Source: Methyloprofundus sedimenti
Lineage (GTDB): Bacteria > Pseudomonadota > Gammaproteobacteria > Methylococcales > Methylomonadaceae
DNA: 64,000 bases
Assembly (NCBI RefSeq): GCF_002072955.1
Contig: NZ_LPUF01000001.1
Span: 1,014,896-1,078,895 of the forward strand
Reading direction: 5' to 3'
The position numbers were made by a program, and so were the translations under genes. A model generated the notes under the pieces. The model had not been told where the DNA came from. It saw nothing but the letters and a program-made list of their open reading frames with translations, and did no database searches. Shown here one piece after another: positions 28,101 through 39,410 of the stretch; the stretch's first letter is position 1, and every line of letters starts with the position of its first letter.

Positions 28101-28500
28101 CAAATACAAGCAGCATTATCTGAGTTGCATTCGCTTTGTGTATACGACACGTTGATAGATAACTTCTGACGCGGTGAAATATTTCAGTGCCATCGGTACT
28201 ACGAAAAAAAACGATATTTTTTGATGAACTTTGCTTGTTCGAATCGCATTTTCGGCAGCATTATTGGTAAACAACACACAAACACACTGATGTGTCATAA
28301 GGCTCAACACATTCTCCTCATAATTAATAAGCCTTTCCAGTAAGTTTCTAGCCTTAGTGCGTTTAACTCTTCCTCGATTTACTTTTGTAGGCCTATCGAG
28401 CGACGGACATTCAATTTCCGCTTTGCCGAGTAATTTTCTCTCTATATTGCACTTTCCATTGCTCAGCTTCTTGGCCCGTCAGTATCCCAGTTGTTTTATT
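28101..28500 (-). pseudogene. IS66-family transposase remnant
   Basis: The minus strand encodes pieces of an IS66 TnpC C-terminal region: GRVKRTKARNLLERLINYEE, then FTNNAAENAIRTSKVHQKIS (the DDE glutamate region). It is broken by stops and a frame change near 28435, and the conserved tail after KVHQKIS is scrambled. There are no inverted repeats I could trace. The remnant lies just behind the tRNA cluster. The rest of 27910-28840 shows nothing else I can support. Confidence 0.75.
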
Positions 28501-28840
28501 TGACTGCGCCATTCACTTTCTCAAGCAATTGCTTAACATGGTTGATTGCTGAATCAACAGCAATGGAATTTATTTTCAACGGTAATCATGGTTTACTTTA
28601 AAGGCGGATTTATTATCATACGGGTTTTAAAGACCAAATTTCCCTTGTTGTAAACGATTGTAAGGCAATTAACAAAGTCGTTCTGGACTATAGGTATTTA
28701 AGAGAAACTCTATTGATGACCATTGTTATCAAAGCAATAATTTGTGAATTTATGGACAAGTTTGCTGTTTCACGAAAGTTACTACCAAATCAATCGCCTT
28801 TAGGAACCTGTCTGACTAAATCATACAGTTAGATGCTTCG

Positions 28841-29749
28841 TTATTTTGCGTAGCGTAGCTTTCTATCTTTGCGGGTCCATAGGAAAAAAACCACGGCAGT
28901 ACCAATCAACCCCATCATGCCGCCTGGACCCCAGATCATAATTCCACCTAATTGTTGATCTAGCATTATTTCAATGGCTAAACGTCCATCAAGTACATCG
29001 TATGCAGCATAGATCTGGTCTCTTTTTAACGTAATCATGGCGCCAATAATGGTGTTAGGGATAGTCACTAGCCACAAAATAACTATGCGCATACCAAAGG
29101 GAATGCGTGATGTATTTTGACGTGGGTCGCAGATTAGCCACCAGAAAAAGAAACCAGTGAGGATCATGGTAAAGTGCATCCAGTTATGTAATGACTGATT
29201 TGCCAGGGCTCGGTTATGCAGGCTGGGAATTTGCCAGATTAATAAGGTTGCGATAAATAGAATAGAAGCAATTGCCGGATGGCCCAAGAACTTATAGAGC
29301 CATTGCACTGGTTTATTTCTGATTATAGGCGTCAGAACTGAATGGCGAATTATTTTAGGAAGCCCTTGTAAAAGGGGAGCAAGAGGCATGCTTAATATAA
29401 GCAGTAACGGCCCTAGGCCACGCATTAGTATATGTTCGATTTGATGAAAAAAAAGAAAATGTTCTGATAATGGTTCTAATGGCGATTGTAAGGCGATAAC
29501 AAAACAGAGCATGCCGAGTAAAAAAGTAATTGTTTGCCCTATACTTACTGGACGACCTGCTTCTCGTCTTTTTGCGCGACCACGGAAATAAACGACCACG
29601 GTCAATAGCATTGGAATGGCAACATCAGGTGTATAAATCCACGCTGACCAGATAGGTTGCCAGGGTCGAATTTCTCCGTGTGCGAAGCTTATTAGCGGGA
29701 CAAGGAAAAGGAAAAAGACTATGAGAACTTTTATAGGATTAGGGTACAC
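28841..29749 (-). CDS. ctaG: CtaG-like cytochrome c oxidase assembly membrane protein
   Basis: About 302 residues with a leader (VLIVFFLFLVPLISFAHG), then six to seven membrane helices. Motifs FFHQIEHILMRGLGPLLL, SLHNWMHFTMILTGFFFWWLICDP and YAAYDVLDGRLAIEIMLDQQLGG, with many His and Met, are typical of the Pfam caa3_CtaG family, linked to copper delivery to caa3 oxidase. The frame is open to 29860 inside dxs; I placed the start at GTG 29749, after the dxs hairpin and before the leader. The start is uncertain. The role is inferred from the family; no oxidase genes are nearby. Confidence 0.75.
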   Translation of the reverse strand: MYPNPIKVLIVFFLFLVPLISFAHGEIRPWQPIWSAWIYTPDVAIPMLLTVVVYFRGRAKRREAGRPVSIGQTITFLLGMLCFVIALQSPLEPLSEHFLFFHQIEHILMRGLGPLLLILSMPLAPLLQGLPKIIRHSVLTPIIRNKPVQWLYKFLGHPAIASILFIATLLIWQIPSLHNRALANQSLHNWMHFTMILTGFFFWWLICDPRQNTSRIPFGMRIVILWLVTIPNTIIGAMITLKRDQIYAAYDVLDGRLAIEIMLDQQLGGIMIWGPGGMMGLIGTAVVFFLWTRKDRKLRYAK

Positions 29750-29766
29750 AATTTTATAAACGGCAA

Positions 29767-29793
29767 GAGTAGGCAATACTTTCTTGCCTACTC
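29767..29793 (-). terminator. Stem-loop after dxs, possible terminator or attenuator
   Basis: GAGTAGGCAA and TTGCCTACTC form a perfect 10-bp stem with a 7-base loop, 13 bp after the dxs stop. There is no T-run after it on the minus strand, so it may stabilise mRNA ends rather than terminate. Confidence 0.6.
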
Positions 29794-29805
29794 TGTAATT
29801 CAGGG

Positions 29806-31668
29806 TTATGCGCAGAAATCTTCTATGCGCGATAATATGCCGGGCATATCTAAAGCACATTCTGCTAATAGCTCTTCACGAGTCCCTTGTTCGATAAATC
29901 TATCTGGTAAGGCGATATTTAAAACGGGCATCAATATTTGTTCCGCCTGTAAAAATTCATTAACCGCACTACCGGCGCCACCAGCCAATACATTTTCTTC
30001 AATAGTGATTAGTACATCATGGCTTTTAGCCATCTCTAAAATAATCTTTTCATCAAGCGGTTTAATGAAACGCATATTAACCACGGTAGCACCAAGGTGT
30101 TTCCCAACTTCGAGTGCCGGTGTCACCATGCTGCCCCAGGCTAGAATAGCAATCCGACCACCCTTATGACGTATTTCTGCCTTACCAATTTCTAATTCAC
30201 TAAAGTCAGTATTGACTGTAGAGCCAGGACCTTTGCCGCGTGGGTAACGTACTGAAGCAGGGCCATCGTAGTTGTAGCCGGTAGTCAGCATCTGGCGGCA
30301 TTCATTTTCATCAGCAGGTGCCATGACTAGCATATTTGGAATGCAACGCAGAAAACTATAATCAAAATTACCCGCATGAGTTGGACCGTCAGGCCCCACC
30401 AGACCTGCGCGGTCTATAGCAAATAACACATCCAGATTCTGGATGGCAACATCGTGGACTAATTGATCATAGGCACGCTGCAAAAATGTTGAATAAATTG
30501 CAACAATCGGTTTTGCACCCTGGCAGGCTTGCCCAGCGGCTAAAGTAACAGCATGTTGTTCGGCGATAGCTACATCAAAATAACGTTTTGGAAAGCATTC
30601 GGAGAACTCGACCATCCCTGAACCTTCACGCATTGCCGGGGTAATTCCCAGCAAACGCTGGTCTTTATCTGCCATATCACATATCCAGCGACCAAATACC
30701 TGAGTATAGGTAGGGTGAGGCGAAGGGGCGGCTTTAGGTAAGCAATCCTTGGTACGGTCAAAGGCAGGAACACCATGGTATGCTAATGGATCTTTTTCTG
30801 CTGGCGCATAGCCTTTACCTTTTTTTGTTACGATATGCAGAAACACAGGCCCAGAAAGCCCTTTTACGGCGCGTAGTGTATCCACCAGCATATCAATATC
30901 ATGACCATCAATGGGACCAATATAATTAAAACCGAGCTCTTCAAATAATGTTCCTGGAACAATCATGCCTTTGACATGTTCCTCGGTTTTTTTAGCCAGT
31001 TCCCATACTGATGGCAATCCACTGAGCACTTTTTTGCTTTCTTCCCGGACTGAGGAGTAAAGCTTACTTGAAATGATTTTGGTGAAATAGTTGTTCATGG
31101 CACCGACATTAGGTGAAATGGCCATGTCATTATCATTCAGAATAACCAGTAAATTGGCATCTATCGCACCTGCGTGGTTCATTGCTTCAAAGGCCATACC
31201 ACCGGTAATACTGCCATCACCGATGATAGCGACCATACGACTGTCTTCGCCTTTGTTTTCAGCTGCAATAGCCATACCCAATGCAGCACTGATCGAGGTG
31301 CTTGAGTGTCCTACTCCAAAAGCGTCGTACTCACTTTCTTGGCGTTTAGGAAATGCAGAGACACCTCCTTTAGTACGAATCGTCGGCATGCGTTCCTTAC
31401 GGCCGGTTAGAATTTTGTGTGGGTAAGCCTGATGACCAACATCCCAGACTAACTTATCTTTTGGGGTGTTATAAACATAATGCAAAGCAACCGTTAGTTC
31501 AACTGTGCCTAAGCCAGCCGAAAAATGACCACCCGATAAACTAACAGTATGAGTTAAAAATTCACGTAATTCCTTGGATAAAGGAATTAATTGAGCTCTA
31601 GATAATTTACGTACGTCTTCGGGCAGGTTGATAGTATGTAAAAGTGGGTAATTTTCTGCGATATTCAT
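29806..31668 (-). CDS. dxs: 1-deoxy-D-xylulose-5-phosphate synthase
   Basis: DXS condenses pyruvate and glyceraldehyde 3-phosphate in the first step of the MEP pathway, feeding farnesyl diphosphate to hopanoid synthesis. About 620 residues from [20 protein letters not shown]. The TPP site is [19 protein letters not shown] with NDNDMAIS. The central part has YIGPIDGHD and the transketolase C-terminal domain has MRFIKPLD. The ATG at 31668 has AAGGA eight bases upstream. The frame is continuous with the upstream aminotransferase, making an apparent 1087-residue fusion from 33069; one missing A at 31688-31693 would explain this. Placement of dxs inside the hopanoid operon makes sense for precursor supply. 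Confidence 0.93.
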   Translation of the reverse strand: MNIAENYPLLHTINLPEDVRKLSRAQLIPLSKELREFLTHTVSLSGGHFSAGLGTVELTVALHYVYNTPKDKLVWDVGHQAYPHKILTGRKERMPTIRTKGGVSAFPKRQESEYDAFGVGHSSTSISAALGMAIAAENKGEDSRMVAIIGDGSITGGMAFEAMNHAGAIDANLLVILNDNDMAISPNVGAMNNYFTKIISSKLYSSVREESKKVLSGLPSVWELAKKTEEHVKGMIVPGTLFEELGFNYIGPIDGHDIDMLVDTLRAVKGLSGPVFLHIVTKKGKGYAPAEKDPLAYHGVPAFDRTKDCLPKAAPSPHPTYTQVFGRWICDMADKDQRLLGITPAMREGSGMVEFSECFPKRYFDVAIAEQHAVTLAAGQACQGAKPIVAIYSTFLQRAYDQLVHDVAIQNLDVLFAIDRAGLVGPDGPTHAGNFDYSFLRCIPNMLVMAPADENECRQMLTTGYNYDGPASVRYPRGKGPGSTVNTDFSELEIGKAEIRHKGGRIAILAWGSMVTPALEVGKHLGATVVNMRFIKPLDEKIILEMAKSHDVLITIEENVLAGGAGSAVNEFLQAEQILMPVLNIALPDRFIEQGTREELLAECALDMPGILSRIEDFCA

Positions 31669-31678
31669 AGTACGTTCC

Positions 31679-33069
31679 TTATGACCCTTTTTTGATTTGA
31701 GTGCATGGCTAGCCAGGTTTTTCCCGAGTGACCAAATTGAGCCAGGGACTTTGTGAGTGTCGGCAATGGCTTGATCGAAAGAGTTGACAACCCAGTCACG
31801 ATCTTTTTGTGTTAAGTTGAGCGGCGGCAGTAACTTAACAACATTCATACCATGCCCTGCCACTTGTGTAAGTAGGTGGTGATCTTTAAATAAGGGAATG
31901 GTGATCATCTGACAAAATAATCCCTTAGTAGCTGCTTCCAATGTTGCCCAGGCTGCTTTAAGCTTTAGGCTTTTAGGTGCCTGAAATTCAACCGCAACCA
32001 TTAAACCTTTGCCGCGGGCTTCTTTTAAAAATTCGTATTTGCTACTCATGGCGTTGATACTATTAATGATATCTTCACCAACTTTTGCACTGTTTTCAAC
32101 CAGTTTTTCATCTTCTATGACTTGCAGAGTTGCAAGACCTGCTGCCATCGCCATATTATTTTTGGAAAAGGTCGATCCATGCACAACTGCTCTGTCCATA
32201 CGGTTGAATACGGTATCCATGATCTTGTTGGTCATGGCAACGCCTCCAACGGGTACAAAGCCGCCTGATAAGGCTTTGGCCATGCAAATCATGTCCGGTT
32301 GTACACCCCAGTGTTCAATTGCCCAGAATTTTCCACTACGTCCAATACCGGTCTGTACTTCATCGGCAACAAACAATGTGCCATATTTTTGACAAAGGCG
32401 CTGTACTTCCGGTAAGTAATTGTCATCTGGAATATTAACCCCTTTGCCTTGTATGGGTTCGACTATAAATGCAGCAACATCCTTGGTGCTTAATGCTTGT
32501 TCCAGTGCAGCAAGATCATTAAATGGCACTGAACTGCAACCAGGCAGGAATGGACCAAAGCCTTCCCGGAAAACCTTTTCACCTATTAAAGATAAAGATC
32601 CCATGGTTAAGCCATGATAGCCATGATCACAAAATACAATTTTTTCGCGTTTTGTGGTGTAACGGGCAAACTTAATCGCAGCCTCGACAGATTCTGTACC
32701 TGAATTACAAAAAAACATTTTATTCAGATTATCGGGTGTCGTAGCCAGAATTTTCTTGGCCAGTAAGCCGCTTAGAAGTGACACATCCATTTGCACTAGA
32801 TTAGGTAATTCCAGTGTTAGTGTTTCTTGTAATGCACTAATTACAGTAGGATGATTTCGGCCCACGGCAAACACACCAAAACCACTTAGGCAATCCAGAT
32901 ATTCAATATTATCCTGATCATATAAATATTGCCCCATGGCTTTTGAGTAATTGCGGTCATAGCCTATTGTTTGCAAGACCCGAACCATTTGATTATTCAA
33001 ATAGTTTTCGTGTAACTCAAATTTTTCCTGGCTATGTTGAGTAAAAAGTTCGGCGATACTGAATGACAT
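31679..33069 (-). CDS. hpnO: Class III aminotransferase, HpnO type (aminohopanoid synthesis)
   Basis: About 463 residues of a PLP-dependent class III aminotransferase: [69 protein letters not shown] and the PLP lysine in [14 protein letters not shown]. In a hopanoid operon this is HpnO, which makes aminobacteriohopanetriol from a ribosylhopane-derived precursor. As read, no stop separates it from dxs. With one extra A in the A6 run (plus strand 31688-31693) the protein would end LKSKKGS with TAA at 31679, just before the dxs ribosome site. I annotate that end; the literal sequence gives a fusion. It starts 21 bp after hpnN. Confidence 0.85.
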
Positions 33070-33089
33070 GACTATTCTAGATAATGTGT

Positions 33090-35693
33090 TTAAAGTTGAA
33101 TGGTTCTATTGCTAAAAGCAGGCAATATAAAAAGCGTACAAAACAGGGTAAAACTAATGCCAACTGCCAGGGTAATACCCATGCTGGAAATGCCAAAATG
33201 CGGTATTAAAGCTAAACTGATAAAACTACTCATTGTAGTAATCGAGCTGAACATAACGCCACGTGCAGTACTGGATTGTAATAAATGCTGGTCCTCTTCG
33301 AGTCCTTCATATAAGCAGTGCATAATATGGATGCCACTATCAACCCCCATGCCTAGTAGTAATGGCAGGGCGATAATATTAGCAAAATTAAACGGGATGC
33401 CAAGGAAAACATTCACAGTGCAAGTTAAAAGGCCGGCGAGTAATAAGGGACCTAATACTAATAGCGTCTTTTTAAAACTTTTCAACATAAACAAAAGCAA
33501 TAAGCTAATAATAAGCAGCGAACTGGTGAATGCCTGTTGAAATGCCCCGACGACAGCTTCACCAGAGGCCAGATCGCCAATAGGCAGGCCGACTGCTGAA
33601 GGCTCAACACTTTGTACCTCTTCAGCAAAGAGTTTTAAGTTTGCAGGAATGTTTAAATTTTGTTCAGGCATGATCATTGTACGATAGATGCCGGTTGGAC
33701 TTAGCCATTGCAGACGAATGTCGACAGGTATATCATTTATGCCAAATTGATACGCACTCAGACCCTGACTGAGCATATTAATAGTGTAGGGCAATAGACC
33801 TAAGATACTGTTATCCAGATTTTGCGCTAATATGACCGGTTCTGGAAATTGTTCCAGAGAGGCCAAAAATTTATTGATGTTTGCACTTAGATCTGACAAG
33901 ACCTGAGGATCGATGGATGTACTATTTTTTTCCAGTAAGTTGGCAAGTGTTGCATTAAATTTGCTTAAAACCGCAACAGTATCAGAAGGTGCTAGACGCG
34001 CGTTAAACTGACTCAGCTGAGGGCCTAGGATTAGAGCCAGGTCTTCAATCGTAAACAGCTTGTCTTCCTGATCGGTTGCAACCAGACTTTGCAGAGTAAT
34101 GGTGCCATGAACTGATGGTAACTGATCCAGTTTTGCACTCATGCGTTGTGTTTCTTGCAGATTATTGCTTAATGTATACAGTGCATAAGGCGAATCAGTT
34201 TTGGACTTTAATAAATCTTTAAAAGTAGACACCGATTGCGCCTTTGGATTACGCATATCGATTGGATTGGAATCGAAACTGACGTACGGAATGGCAAACA
34301 GACAGGCAAAGGCTATGACAAAAGTGCTAATACGAATGGTTTTTTTATAGCGAAAGGGGAGTGTCTGGATAAAAGAAGGTTGGGCGGGTGTTTTAAACGC
34401 TTCTGCATGTTTAAGTTTGAATATACTTAGTAGTGCAGGTAAGACCAGCATAGACACAGCCAGACCAATAAACATGCTGACGCCCGATATCAGGCCTAAT
34501 TCTGAAACACCTTTGTAGTCAGTGGGTATAAAAGCAAAAAAGCCTATAGAGGTCGTTAATGCACAAAGAAATAGCGAAAAGCCAACGCTATGCAAGGCAT
34601 TTTTAATAGCGTCTGTATTGTTCTGTTGATTAACCAGTTGAGCGCGATAATGCAAATTCATATGAATTGCAAAATCTACTCCCAGACCTATATAAAGGGC
34701 TGCAAATGAAACGGAAATGACATTTAAATGGCCAATTGTGATGGCAGCAAAGCCAGCGGTCAGAGCCAGCCCCATTAGCAAGCTAATCAGAGTTGCCAAC
34801 AGAAGTTTTATGGAGCGGAAACATCTGAAAAGAATAATTAAAACTAGCAGCAAAGAGCCTATACCACTGAGTACCGCACCGTTTCCAATATCCTCTAATT
34901 CTTCATGCTGCAGAGCAATATCACCAGTGATGCGAATATTTGAGCCGGGCATTTCAAGCATAAGTTGTCGGGATACTGCGCGCGCTTTTTCAATGGCCGC
35001 AGCGACAGGCATCATAGACTGGTAATGTATTCTGGGTTTGGCGATGACAATTCGTCGTGTTTTATTAGTTGCGCTATTAGGGTTAAGAATCTCTTGCCAG
35101 GACACATGATAATGATTACCTTCAGCTGTCTTATCCAGGGCTGTGCTGATAGACGATAGCAATGCAGGCAAGCTGTTACTGATCACGCTATCTTCATTTT
35201 CCAGAGCCTCAGTCAAAATTGTAAATAGCCCTTGCAGGTGGTAATTTTGTGCCAGATAACCAATAAAGGGTTGAGCATCTGTCAGGTTGCCGGCTAATTT
35301 ATCTAGCTCTGTCGTGGACAGGTAAAGGAAAGCCTGTTGACGGAAGAAAGTATTGTCATCAGGAATGTAGTTAGATTCAAAATAATCAGTATTGTTATTC
35401 AGCCGTTTTAATAAATTGCTGGCAGCAATACCTGTTTCTTCAGGCGTTGGCGTGTCGACCACAAAAAGAATGGCATTAGTATCCTGAGGAAAAGCTGTTT
35501 CCAGGCGTTTATAGTTTTTCTGAAAAGGTAAGTCTGGCGACAGCATTTCAGAGGAATTATTGTTAACGCCAAGATGGTCTTTTGCATAATAAATACTCAG
35601 GCCTGTTAACAGTAGAGCGCTACCAAGAACTAGCCAGGCATAGCGTGTCACCAGGCAACCTTGCCATTCCAGTATTCTAGTAGCTAATGTCAT
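33090..35693 (-). CDS. hpnN: RND-superfamily hopanoid transporter HpnN
   Basis: About 867 residues with 12 membrane helices in two halves, each with a large periplasmic loop, as in MmpL/HpnN transporters. Helix motifs such as [20 protein letters not shown] and [18 protein letters not shown] carry the GxxxD residues of RND proteins. HpnN moves hopanoids to the outer membrane in Rhodopseudomonas. I chose ATG 35693, which overlaps the hpnG stop as ATGA; a TTG at 35735 is possible. The gene sits between hpnG and hpnO in the leftward operon. Confidence 0.92.
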   Translation of the reverse strand: MTLATRILEWQGCLVTRYAWLVLGSALLLTGLSIYYAKDHLGVNNNSSEMLSPDLPFQKNYKRLETAFPQDTNAILFVVDTPTPEETGIAASNLLKRLNNNTDYFESNYIPDDNTFFRQQAFLYLSTTELDKLAGNLTDAQPFIGYLAQNYHLQGLFTILTEALENEDSVISNSLPALLSSISTALDKTAEGNHYHVSWQEILNPNSATNKTRRIVIAKPRIHYQSMMPVAAAIEKARAVSRQLMLEMPGSNIRITGDIALQHEELEDIGNGAVLSGIGSLLLVLIILFRCFRSIKLLLATLISLLMGLALTAGFAAITIGHLNVISVSFAALYIGLGVDFAIHMNLHYRAQLVNQQNNTDAIKNALHSVGFSLFLCALTTSIGFFAFIPTDYKGVSELGLISGVSMFIGLAVSMLVLPALLSIFKLKHAEAFKTPAQPSFIQTLPFRYKKTIRISTFVIAFACLFAIPYVSFDSNPIDMRNPKAQSVSTFKDLLKSKTDSPYALYTLSNNLQETQRMSAKLDQLPSVHGTITLQSLVATDQEDKLFTIEDLALILGPQLSQFNARLAPSDTVAVLSKFNATLANLLEKNSTSIDPQVLSDLSANINKFLASLEQFPEPVILAQNLDNSILGLLPYTINMLSQGLSAYQFGINDIPVDIRLQWLSPTGIYRTMIMPEQNLNIPANLKLFAEEVQSVEPSAVGLPIGDLASGEAVVGAFQQAFTSSLLIISLLLLFMLKSFKKTLLVLGPLLLAGLLTCTVNVFLGIPFNFANIIALPLLLGMGVDSGIHIMHCLYEGLEEDQHLLQSSTARGVMFSSITTMSSFISLALIPHFGISSMGITLAVGISFTLFCTLFILPAFSNRTIQL

Positions 35694-36409
35694 GCCTGAA
35701 TCCACTGTGTCTGTGTTATCTGAGGGAGTCGACAAGCGAGGTATTTCAGGGTTTTATTAGCTGCATTGAAATGCAAGCCTAATTTAATTAAACGCGGCAG
35801 TTCGCCAGGGTGACTGCATAAGTAGCGCATAAGTTTACTGATAGAGACTACGCCACTATCAGTCATCGCGTAGTTAATCGCCTCAGGTAAATCAAATTCA
35901 GCTGGATCTACAATGCTCCGTATGACGATAAAAGGGATCTGCGCCTGATGTGCAGTTTGCGCGACAGCACCCGATTCCATATCTACAGCAATAGCTTGAG
36001 TTAGCTGGTATTGCCTGTTTTTATCTTGTGCCAGACTGATAACCGTATCGCTTTCCAGAAGGCAGGCTTGATCATAAGTAATGGATTTATCAAGTAATCT
36101 AATGACTTGCTGTGACCATAGTCTATGGGTTGCTAATGAGGTGTAATCTTTGGTTAAAATACTAGCAGGTATAACCAGATCACCCGCTTTTAAATGCGGT
36201 GCTAGTGCGCCGGCACAACCCCAGCTAATTAACTGAGTTGCACCGCGGGCCAATAAATTTTGTGCCGCACTGTTAGCATTTTTAGAGCCAGAGCCAGATA
36301 AGATGATTAGCGTATTTTCAGACATAGCAAAGCATTCCCCCTGTTTAATTCTGGATTTAGTCAAGGTGTGTAATTCTTCAGGTAATGCAACCAGAATGCC
36401 AGTAATCAC
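35690..36409 (-). CDS. hpnG: Hopanoid-associated phosphorylase HpnG
   Basis: The 239-residue protein belongs to the purine nucleosidase/phosphorylase family: GILVALPEELHTL, SGSGSKNANSAAQNL, LISWGCAGALAPHLKAGDLVIP and AVDMESGAVAQTA (substrate-binding Met-Glu-Ser). HpnG removes adenine from adenosylhopane to give phosphoribosyl- or ribosylhopane, the step after HpnH. Its ATG overlaps the shc stop by 4 bp, so they are tightly coupled. Confidence 0.92.
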   Translation of the reverse strand: MITGILVALPEELHTLTKSRIKQGECFAMSENTLIILSGSGSKNANSAAQNLLARGATQLISWGCAGALAPHLKAGDLVIPASILTKDYTSLATHRLWSQQVIRLLDKSITYDQACLLESDTVISLAQDKNRQYQLTQAIAVDMESGAVAQTAHQAQIPFIVIRSIVDPAEFDLPEAINYAMTDSGVVSISKLMRYLCSHPGELPRLIKLGLHFNAANKTLKYLACRLPQITQTQWIQA

Positions 36410-38298
36410 TTTTTACGTTTCTCATTGCGATAACGCGCTAAAGCCCATAATGGAAAGAATTTGTCATAACCATGGTATTTCAGATAAAACACCCGCGGAA
36501 AGCCAGGTGCTGTATGGCAGTCATCAGCCCATAAACCGTCTTGCTGTTGCGTGTTTAGCAAATACTCAATGCCAGCCTGCACTTCTTTTGATGCATACTC
36601 TCCGGCAGCCATTAAGGCCAAAGTGGCCCAGGCTGTCTGGAAGGCTGTGCTGGTATGGAATTGACCGCGCACGCTTGGATCATGATAACTTTGATTGTCT
36701 TCGCCCCAGCCACCATCGTCATGCTGTACACTTTTAAGCCATGCGACCGCTTTAGTATACATGGCGTCATTTTTTGGTGTATTCGTTTGTTCCAGCGCGA
36801 TGAGCACCGACCAGGTACCATAAATATAATTAGTGCCCCAGCGACCAAACCATGAACCGTCCTCTTCCTGTTCGGAACAAATATAGTTCAGGCAACGGTT
36901 ATAAGCAGGTAAATACTCATCATGGTCTTGAGCCACTTTAGCCATTAGCATTATGCAGCGTGCGCTGACATCAGATGTAGGCGGGTCTAATAAAGCACCG
37001 TGATCGGCAAATGGTATTTCATTGAGATAATAATAGGTATTATCCACATCAAATGCACCATAGCCGCCATTGCCTGCCTGCATGCCAACAATCCAGCGGG
37101 TCGCACGGTGAATGGATTCATCCATATCAGGTAATTCAGAAGTCGCCATACCGTAGGCAACGACTGCAGTATCATCGACATCAGGATAATGAGGGTTTTC
37201 AAATTGAAATGCCCAGCCTCCGCCTTTCAGGTTTGGACGCTGTATACGCCAGTCTCCCGGTTCATCAGATAATTGTTTGTTTTTTAACCAGTTATAAGCG
37301 AGTTCTCTGCTGTCTTTGGTGTTATCCAAATCAGCTTCCTGCAAGGCAAGTAACGCCAGGCCGGTATCCCAGACGGGAGAGAGGCAGGGCTGGCAATAAG
37401 CCTGATCTTCCTTGATAACTAATAATTTATCGATAGCCTTGCGTGCGGTAACAACATGTTCATGATCAGCAGGCATGCCAAGTAATAGCATCGCTTGATA
37501 AGCATTGACCATAGCAGGAAAAATCCCGCCTAAACCATCCTCGCCATTGAGTCGCTCGGTAAACCAGTTCTTGGCTCTTGTTACTGCGATTTTATGCATT
37601 CTATCAGTGACCAGGATGCGTGATTTACGCCCCAGAGCATCCAGAAACAAGAAAAATTTATTCAGCAGGCCTCTTTCAGGAAAATAATGCTGCTCTTTGT
37701 CCGGGTGGACAATAAATAATTCCAGAATATCAATATTAAGCGGGTTTTTTGCTTTTGCCTCTAGAGTACACAAAATAAATAGAGGAATCATAACGGTTCT
37801 GGACCAATAGGATACTTTATCTATATGAAACGGAAACCACTTAGGCAATAACATGATTTCCACTGGGATAAATGGCACACCGCGCCATGGAAGTTGTTCA
37901 AAAATAGCCAGCGCAATACGAGTAAAAACGTTTGCTTTAGCGGCGCCGCCCTGATTAAGAATAAATTCGCGCAAGCTTGCCATATGAGGCTGATCAGGCT
38001 GGTCTCCGGCCAATTTTAATGCATAGTATGCTTTTACACTACAGCTAATGTCGCCTTTACCGCCCTCAAATAATGGGTAACTACCATCTTCAGATTGATG
38101 AGCGCGCAAATAAACCGCAATTTTAGCCTGTAATTCCTGGTCAATATCATCCAGGTAATGCATCATCATGATGTATTCAGCTGGAATAGTGCAATCTGCT
38201 TCCAGCTCGAATAACCAATAACCATCCTTGTGCTGTAAAGACAGAAGTTTGTCTTGAGCATTTTTTATGGCACTGTCCAGTGAATGGATCTTGCTCAT
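36406..38298 (-). CDS. shc: Squalene-hopene cyclase
   Basis: Shc cyclises squalene to hopene (diploptene/diplopterol) at the inner membrane. The catalytic acid motif DVDDTAVVAYGM is present. Several QW repeats are visible (QHKDGYWLFELEADC, QAGNGGYGAFD, QEEDGSWFGRWG, QHDDGGWGEDN, QQQDGLWADDC), as well as GTWSVLIALE and the C-terminal HGYDKFFPLWALARY. From ATG 38298 it has 630 residues, typical of the family. GAGGA lies about ten bases before this ATG. An ATG-led start at 38334 would overlap the synthase gene upstream and adds 12 residues without homology. Confidence 0.96.
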   Translation of the reverse strand: MSKIHSLDSAIKNAQDKLLSLQHKDGYWLFELEADCTIPAEYIMMMHYLDDIDQELQAKIAVYLRAHQSEDGSYPLFEGGKGDISCSVKAYYALKLAGDQPDQPHMASLREFILNQGGAAKANVFTRIALAIFEQLPWRGVPFIPVEIMLLPKWFPFHIDKVSYWSRTVMIPLFILCTLEAKAKNPLNIDILELFIVHPDKEQHYFPERGLLNKFFLFLDALGRKSRILVTDRMHKIAVTRAKNWFTERLNGEDGLGGIFPAMVNAYQAMLLLGMPADHEHVVTARKAIDKLLVIKEDQAYCQPCLSPVWDTGLALLALQEADLDNTKDSRELAYNWLKNKQLSDEPGDWRIQRPNLKGGGWAFQFENPHYPDVDDTAVVAYGMATSELPDMDESIHRATRWIVGMQAGNGGYGAFDVDNTYYYLNEIPFADHGALLDPPTSDVSARCIMLMAKVAQDHDEYLPAYNRCLNYICSEQEEDGSWFGRWGTNYIYGTWSVLIALEQTNTPKNDAMYTKAVAWLKSVQHDDGGWGEDNQSYHDPSVRGQFHTSTAFQTAWATLALMAAGEYASKEVQAGIEYLLNTQQQDGLWADDCHTAPGFPRVFYLKYHGYDKFFPLWALARYRNEKRKK

Positions 38299-38330
38299 AT
38301 TATTATAATCCTCGGTAAACATAGTGCGAC

Positions 38331-39410
38331 TCAATTATTTGCTTGATATTGCCAGTCTTTGCAGACCAGATTTTTACTTTTTAAATCAAAAAGTAGTGAT
38401 AGCAAAAAGTTGCTACGACCAATGACTCGTGTTGTTAAAATAGTTTGCTTAACGCTTTTACGAGTGATTTTGACTTCATTAGAGTCTTTAAAGTCCAGAT
38501 GTTGTTTGATTTTATTAAGGGTAAGTACGGCCATACCTAAAGCCCATAGACAAAAGTTACGCATACCGGTTTCATGACTAGGGAGCATTTGTGTATAGGT
38601 AAGGGCATCTTTTAAATGACCCTGTGCGATACTGATTAAGTGTTCCAGACCAAGCTGAAATTCAGGGCTATCCGTTGATGTGCTCAGTTCTTTTAGGTCA
38701 AAGCCGGTTTCAGTGAAAATATCCTGTGGCAGCCAGCAAACTCCGCGTTGAGCGTCATCCCAGATATCTTTTAAGATATTAGTCATTTGCAAGCCTTGCC
38801 CAAAGGAAACAGAAAGTTCGAGTAACTGTTCGCGGTGCTGGTTAATTTCCGGCGAGTAATGACAAAATAATTTTGCCAGCATTTCACCGACACAGCCTGC
38901 GACATAGTAGCAATACTCATTCATGTCTTGCATGGTTGCCAGTCCGCCGTGTAAATCCATGCCTTGATACACAGGCATCCCTTTTGCCATAGTTTCAACA
39001 CAGCCTAGCAACGCATCTATTTGTTCAGGAGCAAAGCTATGAGTGATTGCTATAACCCTGGGTGTAAGCTGAATCAATACATGTTCTGCGGGAATAGTTT
39101 GTACTGATAGCAGGGGTGCTAAATCCCGGGCGAAAATTTCAGCTTCTTTGCCGGTTCTGACGACTTCTATAAAGGTGCTACAGAAATGTTTTTTCTGTTC
39201 AACACTGAGAGACACTTCATCTTCAACAGTATCCACTATACGGCACAACAGGTAGGCATTTGCTACAGCAGAATATAGACCTTCAGGTAGCTGAGGAATT
39301 GTTAAGGCAAATGTCCGCGATACACCTTCCAATAATATAGCCTGAAATTCATCGACAGAGGTTGCTAAAAGCGATTCTGGGTTTTCAATAGAAATTTGAG
39401 TATCAGTCAT
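38331..39410 (-). CDS. Squalene synthase (squalene/phytoene synthase family)
   Basis: The 359-residue protein condenses two farnesyl diphosphates. The two Asp-rich motifs are LLCRIVDTVEDEVSLS and GLQMTNILKDIWDDAQRGVCW; YVAGCVGEMLAKLF lies between them. The length and DTVEDE motif look like single-protein squalene synthase, as in Methylococcus and eukaryotes, rather than the HpnC/D/E three-enzyme route; hpnC and hpnE are not present here. It is the first gene of the leftward hopanoid operon, its product being the Shc substrate. Confidence 0.9.
   Translation of the reverse strand: MTDTQISIENPESLLATSVDEFQAILLEGVSRTFALTIPQLPEGLYSAVANAYLLCRIVDTVEDEVSLSVEQKKHFCSTFIEVVRTGKEAEIFARDLAPLLSVQTIPAEHVLIQLTPRVIAITHSFAPEQIDALLGCVETMAKGMPVYQGMDLHGGLATMQDMNEYCYYVAGCVGEMLAKLFCHYSPEINQHREQLLELSVSFGQGLQMTNILKDIWDDAQRGVCWLPQDIFTETGFDLKELSTSTDSPEFQLGLEHLISIAQGHLKDALTYTQMLPSHETGMRNFCLWALGMAVLTLNKIKQHLDFKDSNEVKITRKSVKQTILTTRVIGRSNFLLSLLFDLKSKNLVCKDWQYQANN

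Noticed and set aside
29806-33069. Annotating a true HpnO-DXS fusion enzyme
   Set aside because: One base in a six-A run fully explains it, and the internal DXS start has its own ribosome site.
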